A DNA stretch of 64,000 nucleotides from Siphlonurus alternatus (GCA_949825025.1 OX463778.1:18134196-18198195), one strand, 5' to 3'. Shown: positions 1-14,866, counted from the first letter of the stretch. Notes: generated by a model not told the origin, from the sequence alone. Program-made: numbers and translations.

Positions 1-3000
1 AAATAGAGAAATTATTTTGAATATCCAAATTACTGATATTTTCAACCCTCTTCCAACTGAGAAAGGATTTTATTGATACCCGCTCTATTATAATTGAATT
101 GATTGATGTATTGACTTCGGGTCTAAGGACCAAGCAGTCATTGCCCGTAAAAACCCGCTCTATTATAAACTGGAATGAGAACATCAAACATTGTACCCAT
201 TTCTCTCTCTATAGTATCTAGATTTTTCTTTTTTTAAATAAAAGAAAACTTAATATAAGAAAACTTGATACATTACTATTTGCATAACATTTGAAAGATG
301 AAATTGAATTTCCGCGTTCTAAATAAAAAACAAGAAAAGAAAAATGGGTTTGGTGTCGAGGGTTGATTTCTAAACACTAAATATAAAATGACATAATGGA
401 AAACTGGGGAGCAGCAAACATATTATAGACGTGCAAAATATTCATGCTTCAAAACCTCGTGAAATTCTTTAGGGAAGGGCGGAAAGAAGGATTGAGTTGA
501 GTTGATAGGCAAAAATAAATCAAACGATCGATATTTACACCACGCAGTAAGACTGTGTTATTTAAATTGCCAAATCCGAACGCTTCATTTATCTTGTAGA
601 ACCTAATTTAAGCTATAAAGTATGACGTTCGTCTTTCATTGTGCGTTTGTCCGTCAGCATTCTGTTCTGGTTAGAGCCAGTTAGGAGGTTAAAAAGTTTG
701 CACCAATCATATACAAATTTTTCAAAACAACAAATTAAACTAGAAAATGTAAGGAACTTTGAAGCCGAGATATTGCAAAGTAGTATTATTTTATTCACCA
801 AAGTAAATATTAAACAAAATCATGTGGAATTTCATACACAATTTCTTCTGAGTAATACATTATTTCGTAATTTTTTGTCAAGTCCGCGTCTCTCTTGCAA
901 GTATTTTTACAGTGAGGAGGGGGGGGGGGGGAGATATTTTAATCTTTTTATCTTGCCTAACAAGTTGCATACTAATTAGGCGCTTGACACGTCGGTAAAA
1001 TCTCCAGCAAAGAAATAATTATTAAAAGATCAGCCAACTTTTTACAGTAAGAACATTATTTTATAATATAATTATTATGAAAATGAATGTGGATTATATG
1101 TGACTATATTATTTTTTATGATAAAAATTAAAAACAAGATTTGTTATATTATACAAATCCTGAATTAAAAGTATTTAAAATTGCTACCCAATGTTTCAAC
1201 TTTTATATTTCATCTTTTTCCGGCTTTTGTTAATAGAACACTTAAAAAAAGGTTATAATTTAAAATAAAAGTATAAATAATATATCTTTACAATTCTCAA
1301 CGACATTCTTTATTCTTCAAGGACCTAATTATATGTTTAAGTTGAAGAAAGTTCTCTCTTTAAAAGTGTTTCTCGAGTTAGCGAACGATCATTAACGTTT
1401 TTATTTGAGCAAGGAAGTCACAAGTCATTTGGCGATGCTGCATGGAGATAGACGATTCCACTGTAACAGGGATTCGTCGCTAATGACGTCACGATAGGGA
1501 GAATCCATCAGCAGAGGTTCCTCTCTAATTAACTAAGTGGCAGCCAACCTGCCTGCACTTAAAGTCCCTTCTTGGTTGCGACTTCCGGTATTCACTCTAC
1601 GTTAAAATGTTCATGAACCCTCATAATATATATATTTAACCTTTGGTAAAGGTTATAGTGCAAATGTCAGGATGGTGTGAGTTTCATGAAATTTAATACG
1701 TCTGCTATAAGAATGAACTTTTGAATAAATAATGTATAATGTCTAAAAATAAGTTCAAATTACAAAACATGGAAAATATATTTTGTTATTTTGACGTAGC
1801 TCATGCAGGTGATAAGTTAATGACATTTTCTGTCTTTCGATGATGAAATTGGATGAGTTCATGATTTTTTCCGAAGTTTTTTTTTTTTTTAATGCTTGTT
1901 CATATAAACGTTGTCAATATCTCGATTTCATTTCACTGTTTTTATTTTCACTGTGACAATAGCAAAGTAATATAAACCGGCACGAGAAAAAGAAAATATA
2001 ACTAATTGAACCACTGCTAGAATCCTTCAGTTTGAATCAAGTGGGAGGTGATTGGCAACATCTCAATTGATGGATTGGCCGGCTCGGCCAAGATAAGGAT
2101 GTGTAAAGGAGGGCTCGTCGCTGTGCTTAAAAGGTCTGATAAATCAGATTGAAGCACTGAAAGAGATTTATATCAAAAGGAGGAAGGGGTGGGTGCTACA
2201 GTAGAGGGGAGAACACAACAAAATAAATTGAGCCCATCGAATCCACAGCCAACACTTTAAATTAAAAAAGAAAATCTTGGCAAGAAACGATGCCACAAAT
2301 TTGTTCCTTTTCAGAACTATTTTAATGTAACATAATTTATGAAAGAAAGAGAGATAAAATTTATATTTTTTTTTCCTCAATCAATTATAAATTTTACGAT
2401 TTTATATACAAAAAACAAACGTTAAAACCATAATATTGTGATGTATTAGTTCCAAAATTTAAATACTAAAAATTGTACACAAAAAAGCACTCAAAAAATT
2501 ATTTTCTGTTTCAACTTGTCATCGAAAATGCCAATCCATTATATATATTGCTGTTTTATCACTGTTTCGGGTACATGTAGATTTTTTATCATATTTTTTA
2601 TGTTTTTATATGTTTTATATCTGAATATTTTGTATCAATAATACCCATGAATGATAAAATGTAATCATTGAAATGTCACTGACATTCCCCTCATCTAAAA
2701 ATGAACATGAAAATATAATATAAAACGTATATTTTTATATTTTATGAACTTGATGTTTAGAATTGGATTTCCACAGCGTCAAAGTTTCATATGAATACAT
2801 GCTTACGGTTAAATTAGGTTAGCTAGTTGGGACGTTGCAGGCAATTTGGCGTGGAATGGACGTTCCATGTAGCTGTCAGGCTCTGGTGGATTATGCCCCA
2901 CACAGACACCGGGGGTGTAAAACGACGCAGTGATGTGAAATTCCGTTGCTAAAAGAGGTTGCCCATAAGCATACTCTTTTAGAGAAATAACACCACAAAC

Positions 3001-4548
3001 CATTCTTCTTTCTAATTAAAGAAGCTTAAAATAAATTGGATCACACCTACTATGTTTTAAAATGTTCACTTTCTAAAAAAAAATATACATAGCCAAATGA
3101 TAAATTGTGGCTCAATGCGCAAATGCTGAATAATGCAGAAATGTGTACTATAATAGAGAGTTAAATACTGCTAACTTCATCTTGTATTCATTTAAAAAAA
3201 TATTTATCACGACAAGCACTCTTGCAGCATAAACAGCTAATTGCTGTAAATTTTATGAATTGATTTATACTGTAATTTATAAATATTGCTTAATTTTTTT
3301 CAATTCAATGCTGTAACTTCATCATTTTATATTCATATTAAAATCCATGTCATATTGAAATTTGGATTTTTTACCACTGAAAATCATATGCATGATTAAA
3401 AAGTACGACATTCAGCATTTTTTTTTTCTCTTTTTTTTCCGAGCGCTTTCTAATAATTACGACGACAACGTGCAGTCATATCGTTCTATTTCCCCCTCGA
3501 CTTCTCAACAGCAAGGCAGTGAGCATGTATGACTCGTAGTATAGCTGCATGCAGCATCTCACTTGCTGCATACAAATAACCTTATCTTTCTAGATTGCGT
3601 TCAATATAAAAAGTTGCAAAGAAGCAAGCTATCTTTGTTTTATATCTTACGTATCGTTCAAGGGGACAGCTTGTTCCGCGGATTTACTATAATACAGCTC
3701 TTGTTGTATACTGTAGAAAATTTGCACCCCTTATCTTCTTTCTCTCTCTCTCTCTCTCGTTGCTTCTCTACCCCCGAGCTACCTTAACTTCATGCACACC
3801 TCTTCTTCCCCTTCCATAAGAAGAGAAAGCCAACGGAGCTTTATTATTCTCAGCGAGGACGACGTACGTACTATACACGACACCCTCGAATCTATACCCC
3901 TTCCACCCCTGCTGTGTGACGAGCTACTTTGTTAGGGCGCCGTTCTATACATGCCCCACCCACGTCGCTTCTTGAATGACGGGCCTTCAAGCAAAATAGA
4001 TTGGTAACAGATATCTTTACAAATTTTAATAACTTGAAAATATTGTCAGTATTAACCATTGTCTTGATGTAAAATATGTTCATTATAAAGTTAATTGTTG
4101 ATTCAAATTACTTCTATTAACATACTTAAATAGAAAACTTCATTTGCCTGTTATTATGTCTGCAGCATGTATTCTACACTGTTGTATATATTATTATATT
4201 GTAATTAATATTCTACTTGTTTTATTACAGTGTAAAAGCTTGTATTGAAATAATCATGAATTTTATTCACGATATAATTATGTTCACTACAAAGTTTTGA
4301 GTTTGTATGTACGTTATCGCTGTTAGGTTAGAATTTTTCCTAAATTATTATTACATCATGTATTACATGTAAAATATTTGTATAATATACTATATATAAA
4401 TTTTTGGAGTGATAGACAAATAACGTAATTGAGTCAATTTTGTTGTTTTTAGCCAGTGACGTGTACTATACGATACATAACTCGACAAGAGCGCTGTAGG
4501 CTGCATAATTTTATTCCAAAACTTTATTCCAAACTAGATGTTCTCTGT

Positions 4549-4553
<5 letters not shown>

Positions 4554-4617
<64 letters not shown>

Positions 4618-4635
4618 AGGGAGAGAGAGAGAGAG
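4554..4635. repeat. (GA)n microsatellite, interrupted
   Basis: About 80 bp of GA with a gggagggaggga interruption. Confidence 0.95.
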
Positions 4636-7600
4636 CTTGTTTGCGCACACAACCTAATATTCCAACTCATTGACTTGTATTGTCTAAAACTTTATAATAC
4701 GTTGTTAACAATGTTACATATATATACGTCTATATAGTACATGATATTCACAGACGAATACTCGTATATATTACAGACAGTCCCACTGACAATACGTCGC
4801 ATATATTATACACTACCATTTCTGCAAGCTCAATTTAGCATATAAACTATAGAACCCTTGCTGGTTAAAATGATGACGCAGCACCAGCAGTGAAATTGCT
4901 TACTTGATGGATGCTGGAAGTTACAATGGTGGGTAAATAACTCCTCTGGTAACGCAGGCTAGTTGAGTACACAATGTTCCGGCACATACTCGGCCTCACC
5001 ACCGCTATCGTCGCAGCTCTCACCCGCATCAAAGTTACCGCAAACGCCGTGCTAACCTTGCGAGCTCCATTTGCTTACAGTATATTGACGCCTTAGGCAA
5101 GGTATGATTATAATATTCACCTCGTTGCTTTCATCGAACGGTTCAAATGATAAAAAAAATTGCTATATTATAAGCCAGAGAATATATTATCAGATTTCAA
5201 AGTTTATGTATTGCTATTTAATATGTTAATTATATTAACTTGTGAACAGGTAACTCGTTAAAATTAAATACCTTTTCAAAGAGGTATTAATAATTTTACG
5301 TTTCTGATTACTTCCTTTGCCTTTGAATAATTAATGTGAGTGATATAGTGGTTCACATTTAACTTGGTTTTCTTCGTGTTTGCAATATCTTCAGTCAAAG
5401 AGAGTTTGTAGCAAAGAATCTCATTGGCTGACACGAGCCGAAGTACACCCGAGCATCTCCGACGAAAATCTGAACCTCCGTATAATTAATATATACAAAG
5501 TGAGGATACGCATCGATTCAGTACTGCTGTATAGTGCTGAACAAGTTGCCTACCCTCAAGGCGGTATCATGATCTAATAACCAAGGCACTTGTAATAAAA
5601 TGTGGAATAAAAACAGCTTAATTTGTAATTTAATCAACGAACTCTTAAAATTATTTTATTAAATTAAGTCAATTATAGTTACCTCAACTTTACAATATTA
5701 TTTTAAACTTTTCTTGAAAATAATTTAAAATATGTAGCTAATGCGAGTCTAATTAGACTGGAACTACATAAAAAAAAAAACAAGAAAAAATTACTGTCTC
5801 TTGAATATGGTGGCATCTTTATATGAAGAAATGAAATTAAAGAAAACAACTCCGCAAAGAAAAAAGATTAACGTTTTTCTAAAACATTAAACTGGAAGTT
5901 TTCAAACTCAAATACTATACTTAATATAAACCATGATGTATAGTGAACGTAAACTTTTACTGTAAATCAAGAGTTGTTTATCATTGAAGTGGGATTCGCA
6001 GCACTCGGTATTTATTTAAAGTTTACAACAACTGGATGCTCAAGTTGTAAATAACGATTGGCCATGCAAGAAACGTTTTCCGTCCGTTTATACGCTCCAT
6101 AACATAGTACGGTAGATCGAACAATATATTTCTCAATCCGCTTATGAGTTATTTCAAAGGATATCATTTTGAATGCTCCGACAACTAAATACCACCAAAA
6201 CTGTTTGCTGTCTGAGTGTCTACATCACCGCAGCAGTGAGTATCTCAAACGTATCTGGTCCAATTAAATTTCTCGCTGACGAGCACAGCACCATGAGCTG
6301 AATAAGGTCATCGTGAACTTCTTATTACCAGGCAGAGACTCGGAATGTCACCCCAGCTTTGTCACAGAGTGTGATTGCACTGATTGCCGTGGTGAAACTA
6401 TTTCGGACCTCTCCAAACTTAGTTACAAATCTGCATCTCATTGTCTGCTGCTCTGCAGCTACGGCAATCTGCTTATGTATTTTATTCTATGTGAGAGTTT
6501 GTTTTGTTTTCTTATTTATTAATCGAAACATAAAAATTATTTCTTTTTCATAGATGCTCATTTTTTAATATATGCGTGATAGATAGTTATAGGCACAGTG
6601 TAATTAATTTATATTTCCTCAATACGAAAATTCAAGTTTTTTTAAGACCTCGATCTCTGCTCGTCTTGCAAGAAATTACACAAATTAAGAACAAATTAAA
6701 TAATTTCATGGCTCAAATTAATACAAACCAGTAATCATATATACATGTTATAGTAGGTAGTAGGTACACATCCGCGAGAAAAAATATAAAATGTAAAGTC
6801 TTCAATAACAATAGGAATGTATCACGGTAACAACTGTGTCTTTCTAACTCAAACGAGCCCAAGCATTAATAATTGCCAAATTTTGCTTTCTATAAACCTA
6901 TGAACATTGTGATCAAAGGACTCGGAAGTATGATGTTTTTATACGAGTTTCGTGGAATTCGATATTACGAGTACCAAGCTCGCAATTTTTATCATCTAAT
7001 CATCAAACGAAAAAGAAAAATAATTTAATGTACGATTTTTTCAACGAGATATATTACTTTTTTTTTTATTTCAAAGCAAAATATGTGAGATTGAATTGTA
7101 TTTTTTAAATGATACACTACATAAATGAATATTAAATAAAACGTGTTATACATTGGTTATATAAGATAAAAGATAAATAATTCAGACTGAATGTGTGTAA
7201 GATATGAAGTGGGATATATTTCAGGACAAATAAAGGCCGATCGTGCAGCGCAGGGTCTAAGCGATAAGATTTTATGTGGTAGTCAAGAAGCAGCAGTGGC
7301 TTCTTGTGGTTTCCACTTTTTTTCCTAGTAGGTCGAAATGTTTCGGAAATACAGTTCAACAAATATAACATCAGTTCTTCAATGAGCTGCAAGTCCAATA
7401 TTTTGGTCTTAACTACCAGTATTGACATTTTGAAAAGAACCAAAGACCCTTAAATGAATTTATGAGTCAAGTTTTAGAGCTAAAACGGAAAGGAAACTTC
7501 ACTTCCGTTTTATACTTCTGGGATGTTCTTATGTTTGGGTCTGCAGCAGCACGACTCTCGAGGAGCTCTTTATTAAAGGTCCGTGCAACGCCCCGCTTTG

Positions 7601-8443
7601 GAAGCATCACCGCCGCAGCTGCCGTTGCAGCATATAATAAAACTGGTTGTCATGACGACCAGTGGCGGCGCGGCGTCGGCAACAAAGCGACTTATTTTAT
7701 AATGTTAAGCCTGCAACTCAAAGTGCAGTAGTCTCCATTTGCTTGATGCAGCTCATACCACATGTTTTTTTTTTATCTGCAGAGGAAAACTTTTATATTA
7801 TTATATCGTTTATAATCGAGATTTTAACGATTTACTGCATGTGGAGCCAATTTATTTCTAACATGAAAATTTTAATTACACTAATTGATTTTGCTCTTGG
7901 TGAAATAAAAATAAAATATCGGTCGTAATGACCTATATAATGTGCCAAGTCTTTATTTTTTATGTATTTCCTATTTTGTGGGTTTATTTACTACTCAAGA
8001 TATAAAGAGAAGAGATAAAATGATGATTGTTATTGATATGACTCACAATCATTTTTAGATGAAGATTCAAATAACTTTTCTGCATCACTTCTTTAATACT
8101 TCAATCTTCTTTTTCCATTTATAGTTGCTGACATCGTTTAAAAAAATATCCTTTTGAATCAAAAGATTAGCAGACATAATTAGCAACTTGCAAAACTTCC
8201 TGATGTTCTTCTCAAAGGATTATAATTTAACAAGTTAAAGTCTTTAAATTAATGTAAAGCATAGTCAATTAAAATTTTAAAATCAAAGGAATTCAATTTA
8301 TACTAAAGTTATGAATTATAATTATAAAAAAAGTTGAATGTAAGTGCGGATGAAATAATGGAAAGTTGAAGACGAAAGATCCAGCAAGTTGACACCGTTA
8401 TCCGGAAAATTGATCCTGGTGATACTGGAAACTTTTTAATGGG

Positions 8444-8450
<7 letters not shown>

Positions 8451-8531
<81 letters not shown>
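8451..8531. repeat. (AG)n microsatellite
   Basis: 81 bp of uninterrupted AG. Open frames through it (Arg-Glu or Ser-Leu runs) are artefacts. Confidence 0.97.
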
Positions 8532-8536
<5 letters not shown>

Positions 8537-10843
8537 TTGTTCCGCTGCCCATGCGCAAAGTCTTGTAAACAAGATAGATATGATTAATATTCAGATATAT
8601 AATATGAAAACAAAAAGTCACCAGGTACCAGGAGCCAGATTGAATTCCCCCACCTCTCACTTCTTAAAAACAAAAGAGATTTTTTGTTCCCATTTGTATA
8701 ATTATAATTTTGTATATAGGCGATATTGCATTTCTTTCAATTTATCTCTATATAATGCTAAATTTGACAGTTCTATATTAATATCTCTATATTGAACTTA
8801 ACTGCATCAGTTATGTAAGTCCAATGCAGAGACTTAATAAGGAGGCTACTTACTGTTTGTAATTCAATGCTCATCCTTTCTTTATAAATTATTATATTTA
8901 AAATAAGAAATACTACCAAAAGCTTAAAATTTGGAACGCAGTTTTTAATAATTTAATTTTAAAATTATTTTAATTTTTCACAAACAAAAATAAATTCTAT
9001 TTAATTATTTTTGTCCATTTTTTTATAATTTAATTTTACTGGAAAAATAGATAATAATCATGTTTCGTACGTACAATTTGAATTATAACATATATGAAAC
9101 TCTCTATTAGTAAATAATTTTTTTCATAAAGTTCAAAAAATACCAATATTTTTCCCCTTAGCTCGTGACAGCACGCAAGTTATGCAACCACATGTGATGG
9201 AATGTATTGCGGGTTGCTCTCAGAGCAGGGGAGGAAGAGAAAGTTTGAATATAGGGGCATAACGGAGAAGATAAATATGAGAGCTGGAGTATAATTTTAT
9301 GAGATGAGGGAGAAGGGAACTTGAAACGGATAACTGCGTTAATGTGAGTAAACTTTGTAGCAGCAGTTCATTCTAAAACAACTAACAACCACTGAGCTGC
9401 AATCGTTACCAAGGAGACCGCACGCATATAGCTAGATATTGTGGAGAAGGTCTTCTTGTTTTATTTAATAATAATGTTTGTCAAAGCGGCGGTTGAGTTT
9501 GATATTGTCGTGAGAGAGAGAGAGAGATGACAAGGTAGTATAATATATATAATTGCATTAAATGATCATCATCTGAAATAGCGGAGAAAGAGAACGCCGT
9601 ACGGAGGTCAATAACAACAGCAGACTGCTGCTACTACGGAATGTACCTTCGCTTGGAGGTAGAAAGGTCGCGGACACATGCGATGTAAGGTTAAAGTATT
9701 GATTAAATTTCAAGCAACTACCAGAATAAAAGTCTCGTGTGTTATTACATTGGCCGCGAGCCACGCTACGACATTGGATTTTTTTTTTTTTTTTTTTTTG
9801 CAATTATTTTTTCTTACTTTTAAAAAACATTATAACGTAATTTTTACAGTGTTATTTATGGCAATAAATAAAATAAATTTGTGGCGAAAGCACTCTGAGA
9901 TTAGTTTTATAACTTACAGAGATCATGCAAGTTTCAAATTTCAAAGTTATATTTCAACGAAGACCAAACAATTTGCAACTGTATAGAAGTAAATATTTTA
10001 GACTTATAGCTTTAGTTTGTCAAATTGGACATAAAAATAAAGTTCAGTGCACACGCGTGGCTTTAAAAGACATTAACAATGGATCAATAGAAAGAATTCT
10101 TCATAATTTATGGTTTTATCGTTTTGTATGATTTTTTTTTATACAGAATTTAAGAATTTATATATTAAAGTTGTAAGTATAATTTAATTTATATATTAAA
10201 TTCCGAGTATTTGTTTTTCAAAATAATACTAATAAATAAATTCTACTTGCTAAAGTATCCTATTGTGAATTTTAGTACCCACGGGGGTGATAGTAAAATT
10301 TCACACATTTTACGATTTGTTTTTGTTTTTATTTCTTCAACTTGTGTCAACTTGGGAACAAGTTTAGTTTTTAAGATATTGAACAATTTTGTTTCTGGAC
10401 GGTACCCAAGTGCCTCATTCAAAGCTTTGAAAGTTGAAACCTCGCTACTTAAGATTATTTTCTCTACAGCAAAATAAATTTTAAAAACATTTCTCTAAAA
10501 GTTTTTTGTTGATATAAGCAGCAAAAAGGAAGCTTTTTGTGCTTTAAAGAAAGCTTGTTCTTTGGTCTGCAGATGCATGATATAAAAATGCAGTGCGATA
10601 AGTTGCATAGTTTATTCTGCTTACTCATTATTATTTTATTCTCAGTCGACTGGGTGATTATGTATGGTGCGAAATTATTGTACTTTTATATATTTATTTT
10701 TTCATTACTTAATTCGGGTAAAAAATACAAATGAATTTTTAACTAAACTCAATTCCCAAAAAAACATATAAAATGGGTGTGGTATGTAAATTGACTAAAG
10801 TAATCATACGCTTTAAAATTTCTTGCTCTTGCCAATCTTATTG

Positions 10844-10967
10844 TACACTCGTCGCCTTGGAAAATTTCCCTTTTGTATCCTTGTTAATCACCATGCCCTG
10901 TATTATTCTTACGGAGCTTAGTGATTAACAAGGCTGCAAGGGGAAATTTTCCGAGGCGACGGCTGTA
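10844..10967. mobile_element. 124-bp palindromic MITE, family TACAGTCGTCGCC
   Basis: Nearly perfect inverted repeat: tacactcgtcgccttggaaa at the left, ttttccgaggcgacggctgta at the right, with TA at both edges as for Tc1/mariner insertions. Related copies are at 15418-15533, 29548-30040 and 46506-46629. Confidence 0.8.
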
Positions 10968-11533
10968 CTTAAGTTGATGCTGGGTAGATCTACTAACGGT
11001 ATTTCACTCGTAAATTTTTACAGATATGTCATTAAAACCCTGAATTTGAATTATAGGTGTACAGTTCCTACAGTGTATCATTCATTCTTACTTAAATTAC
11101 ATGAATACCACGTTTTCTCCAGTATAATTCTTCTCGGTTTTAGTATAATTAATGCTTCAGAAAAAAAAAGCAAACAAAAAATTAAAATAACAATTCAACA
11201 AGGTAATATTTAAAAAGCTTAATTTTTTTCTTACCTGTTACTAATTAAAATTACTTTATATACAGAATACACTTCTCAATATTGCCTTGCCTAATATTTT
11301 CTTTCATGACTATGGAAACAACGTATGTACCTCGATTTTGAAAGAGTTAGAGTCATCAAAAATATCTGAAATTGTTGATGATATAAATTTAACATCATTA
11401 ATTGTGACATTAAATCATACATTAAAATTTATAGAAAGAATGTATGCTCTTTTAGAATAATGGCAATATAACCATCAAGAACTTCTTGCAACAAAACTCC
11501 ATCCAGACCTGAGAAAGGGTACTATAGACTCAC

Positions 11534-11762
11534 CTCAACGCCCTCTTGTTCGAGAAGGCCCGCAGCAGCCGGGTTGGCCGGGGTCTCCATGACTGTAGTG
11601 TCAGCGCCAGGGTCGGCCGCGCGTCAGGAGCGCCGCCACGCCGCCCCCGCGCGCATGCTACCAGAGCCGCGACAACACGCCGTCCGCCGCACGTCGTACC
11701 GGCCGGGGCTGTGGCTCCTCGGGAGGGGACCTCACCTCGACCGATCGCATCGCAACACCTCA
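11534..11762 (-). CDS. Probable first coding exon of an unidentified leftward gene
   Basis: CpG-rich minus-strand block bounded by an acceptor (cttgttgcttgcag at 11763) and a strong donor (gttgag|gtgagt at 11534/11533). The ATG at 11590 has a good context (cagtcATGG) and opens METPANPAAAGLLEQEGVE, ending in phase 0 at the donor; upstream of it would be 5'UTR. I could not find the following exon to the left, so the product is unknown. Long frames in other phases of this GC-rich block are not supported. Confidence 0.35.
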
Positions 11763-13632
11763 CTGCAAGCAACAAGCACAACGTTATATATTATATACCT
11801 CTTCAGGGTCGGAACCCAGCCCTTTGTTGTGGGTAAAAGGAGGGGGGGGGGAGATTCGAGGGTCTCAGCTCCTCCATTCAAGCAATCAGTTAGGTCACTC
11901 AGCCTTCACTTTCAGTAGAGGAGGGTACTATAACTCCAACTTCGACTTGTGCGATGAGTTAATATATTTGGGACCTTTGCTTCCTCCACCCCCTCGATCC
12001 TTTCTCCTTTAGTGCTTCTACCCTTGCAGGGTATCTCGCTCCCTATCTTACTGTGTTGTGTTCTCTTTTGTTTGCTGCTTTGACGTAATGACGTAATTAA
12101 AACCAAGCATTAAAGGAACGGAAAGGTGAAGCAAGTGAAGGGTATAAAAAAAGTTAAAAATCATAAAAATGATTTGAAAGTTCAAAAATAAAAATTATAA
12201 TCAAGAAAATCGAAAGTACTTTTAGCTATATAAAGCACATTGCATGCTTCTTTTTATTATTTATTATCCTTTAAGCCCATGTAATGTTTTTGCCACAAAA
12301 CAAGTGAATGCTGACGTTTTCCCTTTATTCTCAAGTTTGGAGAAGGATTTAACACAAGCCTCGAAACAACAACGGATGTTGGCTTAACTTCAAGTGGCTT
12401 AACTTCAAGTATTTATGTGAACTGTTCACTCAGATCGTTATCTCAGTTCGGTGTCGTAATTTTCAGAAACTAGCTAATGTCACTTGCAACAATAACGAAT
12501 GCACTCCAACTTGCAACGGGGAAGTTAAGAATCCAAGAGAAAGTTAACAGCAATGCTAATTAAATACAGGAATTAGTTGAAACTTTATTTACATAATAAT
12601 TATCTAAATGCATTTACGCAGTCAACTCTTCCTAACGCTCCTCAACTTAGTTAGTTACAAATTTAATATTGTAAGTATAATTTTCAAATGATAATAACAA
12701 TTTATTTTTAAAAATAATGTAAATTCATGCAAAACTGTGGAAATACAAAGTTGTTGTAAAATTTGCCTTCGTGTTGGTAGGATTGTGTGAAATTATTCAT
12801 GAAAGTTGCTACAAGAGAAAAATATATATGTTTGTAAAAGTTGATGTAATGGTTGTAATATCATTAGCTTTTAATTAACTATAAAACTTGGTTTTATTAA
12901 ATTTACAAATATTGAAAGAAAATACGTTACGGTAATATAGCTATTTTATATACAATGTAATAAACTTAAGGTGTAATAAAAATTTGAATAATATAAAATT
13001 TACAGTATAATAATTTTTAAAGGCATCAATCAATATACATTTTTATCACTTTTTTTTTGACACCTGAAAACGTTAAAAATATTACAAAACGACATAACAT
13101 TTTGAGATTTTTAATGTCGTGGACTAAATTTTTAGATCTTTTTTGGCTTCAGAGAATTCTACAATTTTACTACTTTATTTAAGTCTCTCCAGAGAGGGGT
13201 TGTGTAAAATATTTAGTAAGGTATCCCGCGTGCATAAATATTCAATTGTAAGGACTGCAGGGCAAATGACACAGCAAGTTATATGGTGGAGAACAAAACA
13301 ATCAACCGGCGCTGACCTCTTCCCCGCAATTTTAAAATTAAACTTTTTATAATTTAATGTATAAAAGATTATAATATAAATAATAGAAGCTGCTCTTTCT
13401 GTGATAGACGATTCATTAAAAACATTAAGCTGTATTTTTTTATTATTAATTTAATGAAGAAAATTATTTATAAAATAAAACCTTAATACTTCAACACGCC
13501 CGTCTTTTGCTACTTACAATTTAATTCATTTAAATTAATGTATTTTTCAACATCAAATTTATTATTTAATTTTTTATATACTTAAACAACCGTCCGTCTT
13601 TGCAAATATATATTTCATCATGGTATACTTAC
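11763..13632. other. AT-rich gap between two putative 5' exons
   Basis: No coding signal. If the flanking splice sites are right, this is an intron of about 1.9 kb. Confidence 0.35.
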
Positions 13633-13850
13633 CATTCACGATCTCCAAAAGCTCGAGAAAAGTCGTCGCCGTGCAGAAAGTAACAAGGGTGTCTCTTAGC
13701 TGCTCAGCTAACGGACTGCAACTGGCGCCTCTCGAGTGAGGCGCGGCTCTCCCTCCGTGGTGTAGCATCGGCGGCTACGCATGCGTCCATGATCCCCTAG
13801 CTGCAGTACCTCACCTGTGGCAGAGTGACGTCACCCACCCGCAGTAGCAC
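13633..13850 (-). other. Probable 5'UTR exon and promoter for the 11534 exon
   Basis: CG-rich minus-strand block ending in a near-consensus donor (gtgaatg|gtaagta at 13633/13632). A CRE palindrome TGACGTCA lies at 13826-13833 at its upstream side. Same strand and order as the 11534-11762 exon, so the two may form one transcript start. A short open frame (from 13768) runs through the donor but matches nothing I know. Confidence 0.35.
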
Positions 13851-14398
13851 ATGTCATGTGCTGCATAGTTTCAGAGGACTTTGAAATAATAACTTTTTAG
13901 CAGGGGCGGGTTAAACTTAAATATTGACTCAAGATAAAATTAATTGAAATACTATCCCCAGCAAAAGTTCAACAAACTTTTTTGTAATTAAGTGTTACCA
14001 GAATATATATATATTTTATAGTAATAATTTAAAGTATAAATTTGTTTTAAAGTTACTGCCTGACAATATATAAATGTAAGCCTGGCTGAAAATATAACCA
14101 CATTTTAAACGCTACTTTAAGATTGTATTTTATACTATAAGCTGAAAAAAAAAATACAATTCAAAAGATTTTATTAAATAAAGAGATATCGTATGCATAA
14201 ATATCTGGTGGAAATAGTTTCACAGTGGTTTCGCGGAGACAGCATTATATTATATTGGACTCTAACATATGTTGGGGATATATCTTGCAGGCTGACATCA
14301 GCACAAAATTTGCATAATTTATGGGGTCTCGTATACCATGTATAGTTTGGGTTAACAAAGTTCTCTCCTTACTTCACTTCTCTTTATTCATTTATTGC

Positions 14399-14718
14399 AA
14401 TGGAGTATTGTCCTCAATTTTTTTATTGCAGAAATGGATAGAGCGTGCAAAGTTATGCTACCCTGATTTTTTTCAGATTTTTTAGAGCCCGGGAAGTATT
14501 TTTAAAAAATTATTGAAAGTCATTTTTGTGACGTCACGCGGCGACAAGTCCTATCTTTTTCTTAAGGAGCGGCGTCTCGTGACGTCACAAAAATAACTTT
14601 CAATAATTTTTTAAAAATAGTTCCCGGGCTCTAAAAAATCTGAAAAAAATCAGGGTGGCATAACTTTGCACCTTCTATCCATTTCTGCAATAAAAAAAAA
14701 TAGGTCAATACTCCATTA
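14399..14718. mobile_element. Fold-back MITE, family GGAGTACTGACCTCAA, copy 1
   Basis: About 320 bp, almost fully palindromic. Each arm contains ttattgcagaaatggataga, a gtgcaaagttatg block, agattttttagagcccggga and ttattgaaagtcatttttgt, then TGACGTCA (14529-14536, 14580-14587). Other copies: 27732-28053, 61253-61571 and a divergent long form at 49976-50849. Confidence 0.85.
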
Positions 14719-14866
14719 AAAAATTTTCAAAATCCCTCCATGGCATTTTGTCTTCGTGTGTAAGGTTTTTGAATTACGCTGTAGAAATTATTAATATGTC
14801 GTTTTAATGTTTTCATTGCATTTAAAATTGCATAAATAATAATTATGTATCTATTATAAGAGATAT

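Larger units (their letters stand above)
1..11533. other. AT-rich region with no assigned gene
   Basis: No conserved coding sequence was recognised on either strand. It holds GA microsatellites (4554-4635, 8451-8531), a CRE palindrome (1484-1491), a CpG-richer patch at about 7540-7690 and one MITE (10844-10967). Open frames such as 7132-7443 (-), 2809-3003 (-) and 4975-5097 (+, about 40 residues) lack any recognisable motif. If the 11534 exon is real, this is largely its intron. Confidence 0.5.

Noticed and set aside
838..931. G run near 917-931 as a regulatory G-quadruplex
   Set aside because: A single homopolymer run without the four-tract layout; similar runs are common in this genome.
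7132..7443. 103-codon - strand frame
   Set aside because: No family motif and no good flanking splice sites; AT-rich background makes chance likely.
8309..8795. Long open frames of Ser-Leu or Arg-Glu repeats
   Set aside because: They are translations of the (AG)n microsatellite; the same holds at 4456-4737 and 38395-38719.
11546..11918. 96- and 114-codon + strand frames in the CG-rich block
   Set aside because: High GC removes stops in several frames; splice signals and start context favour the - strand.
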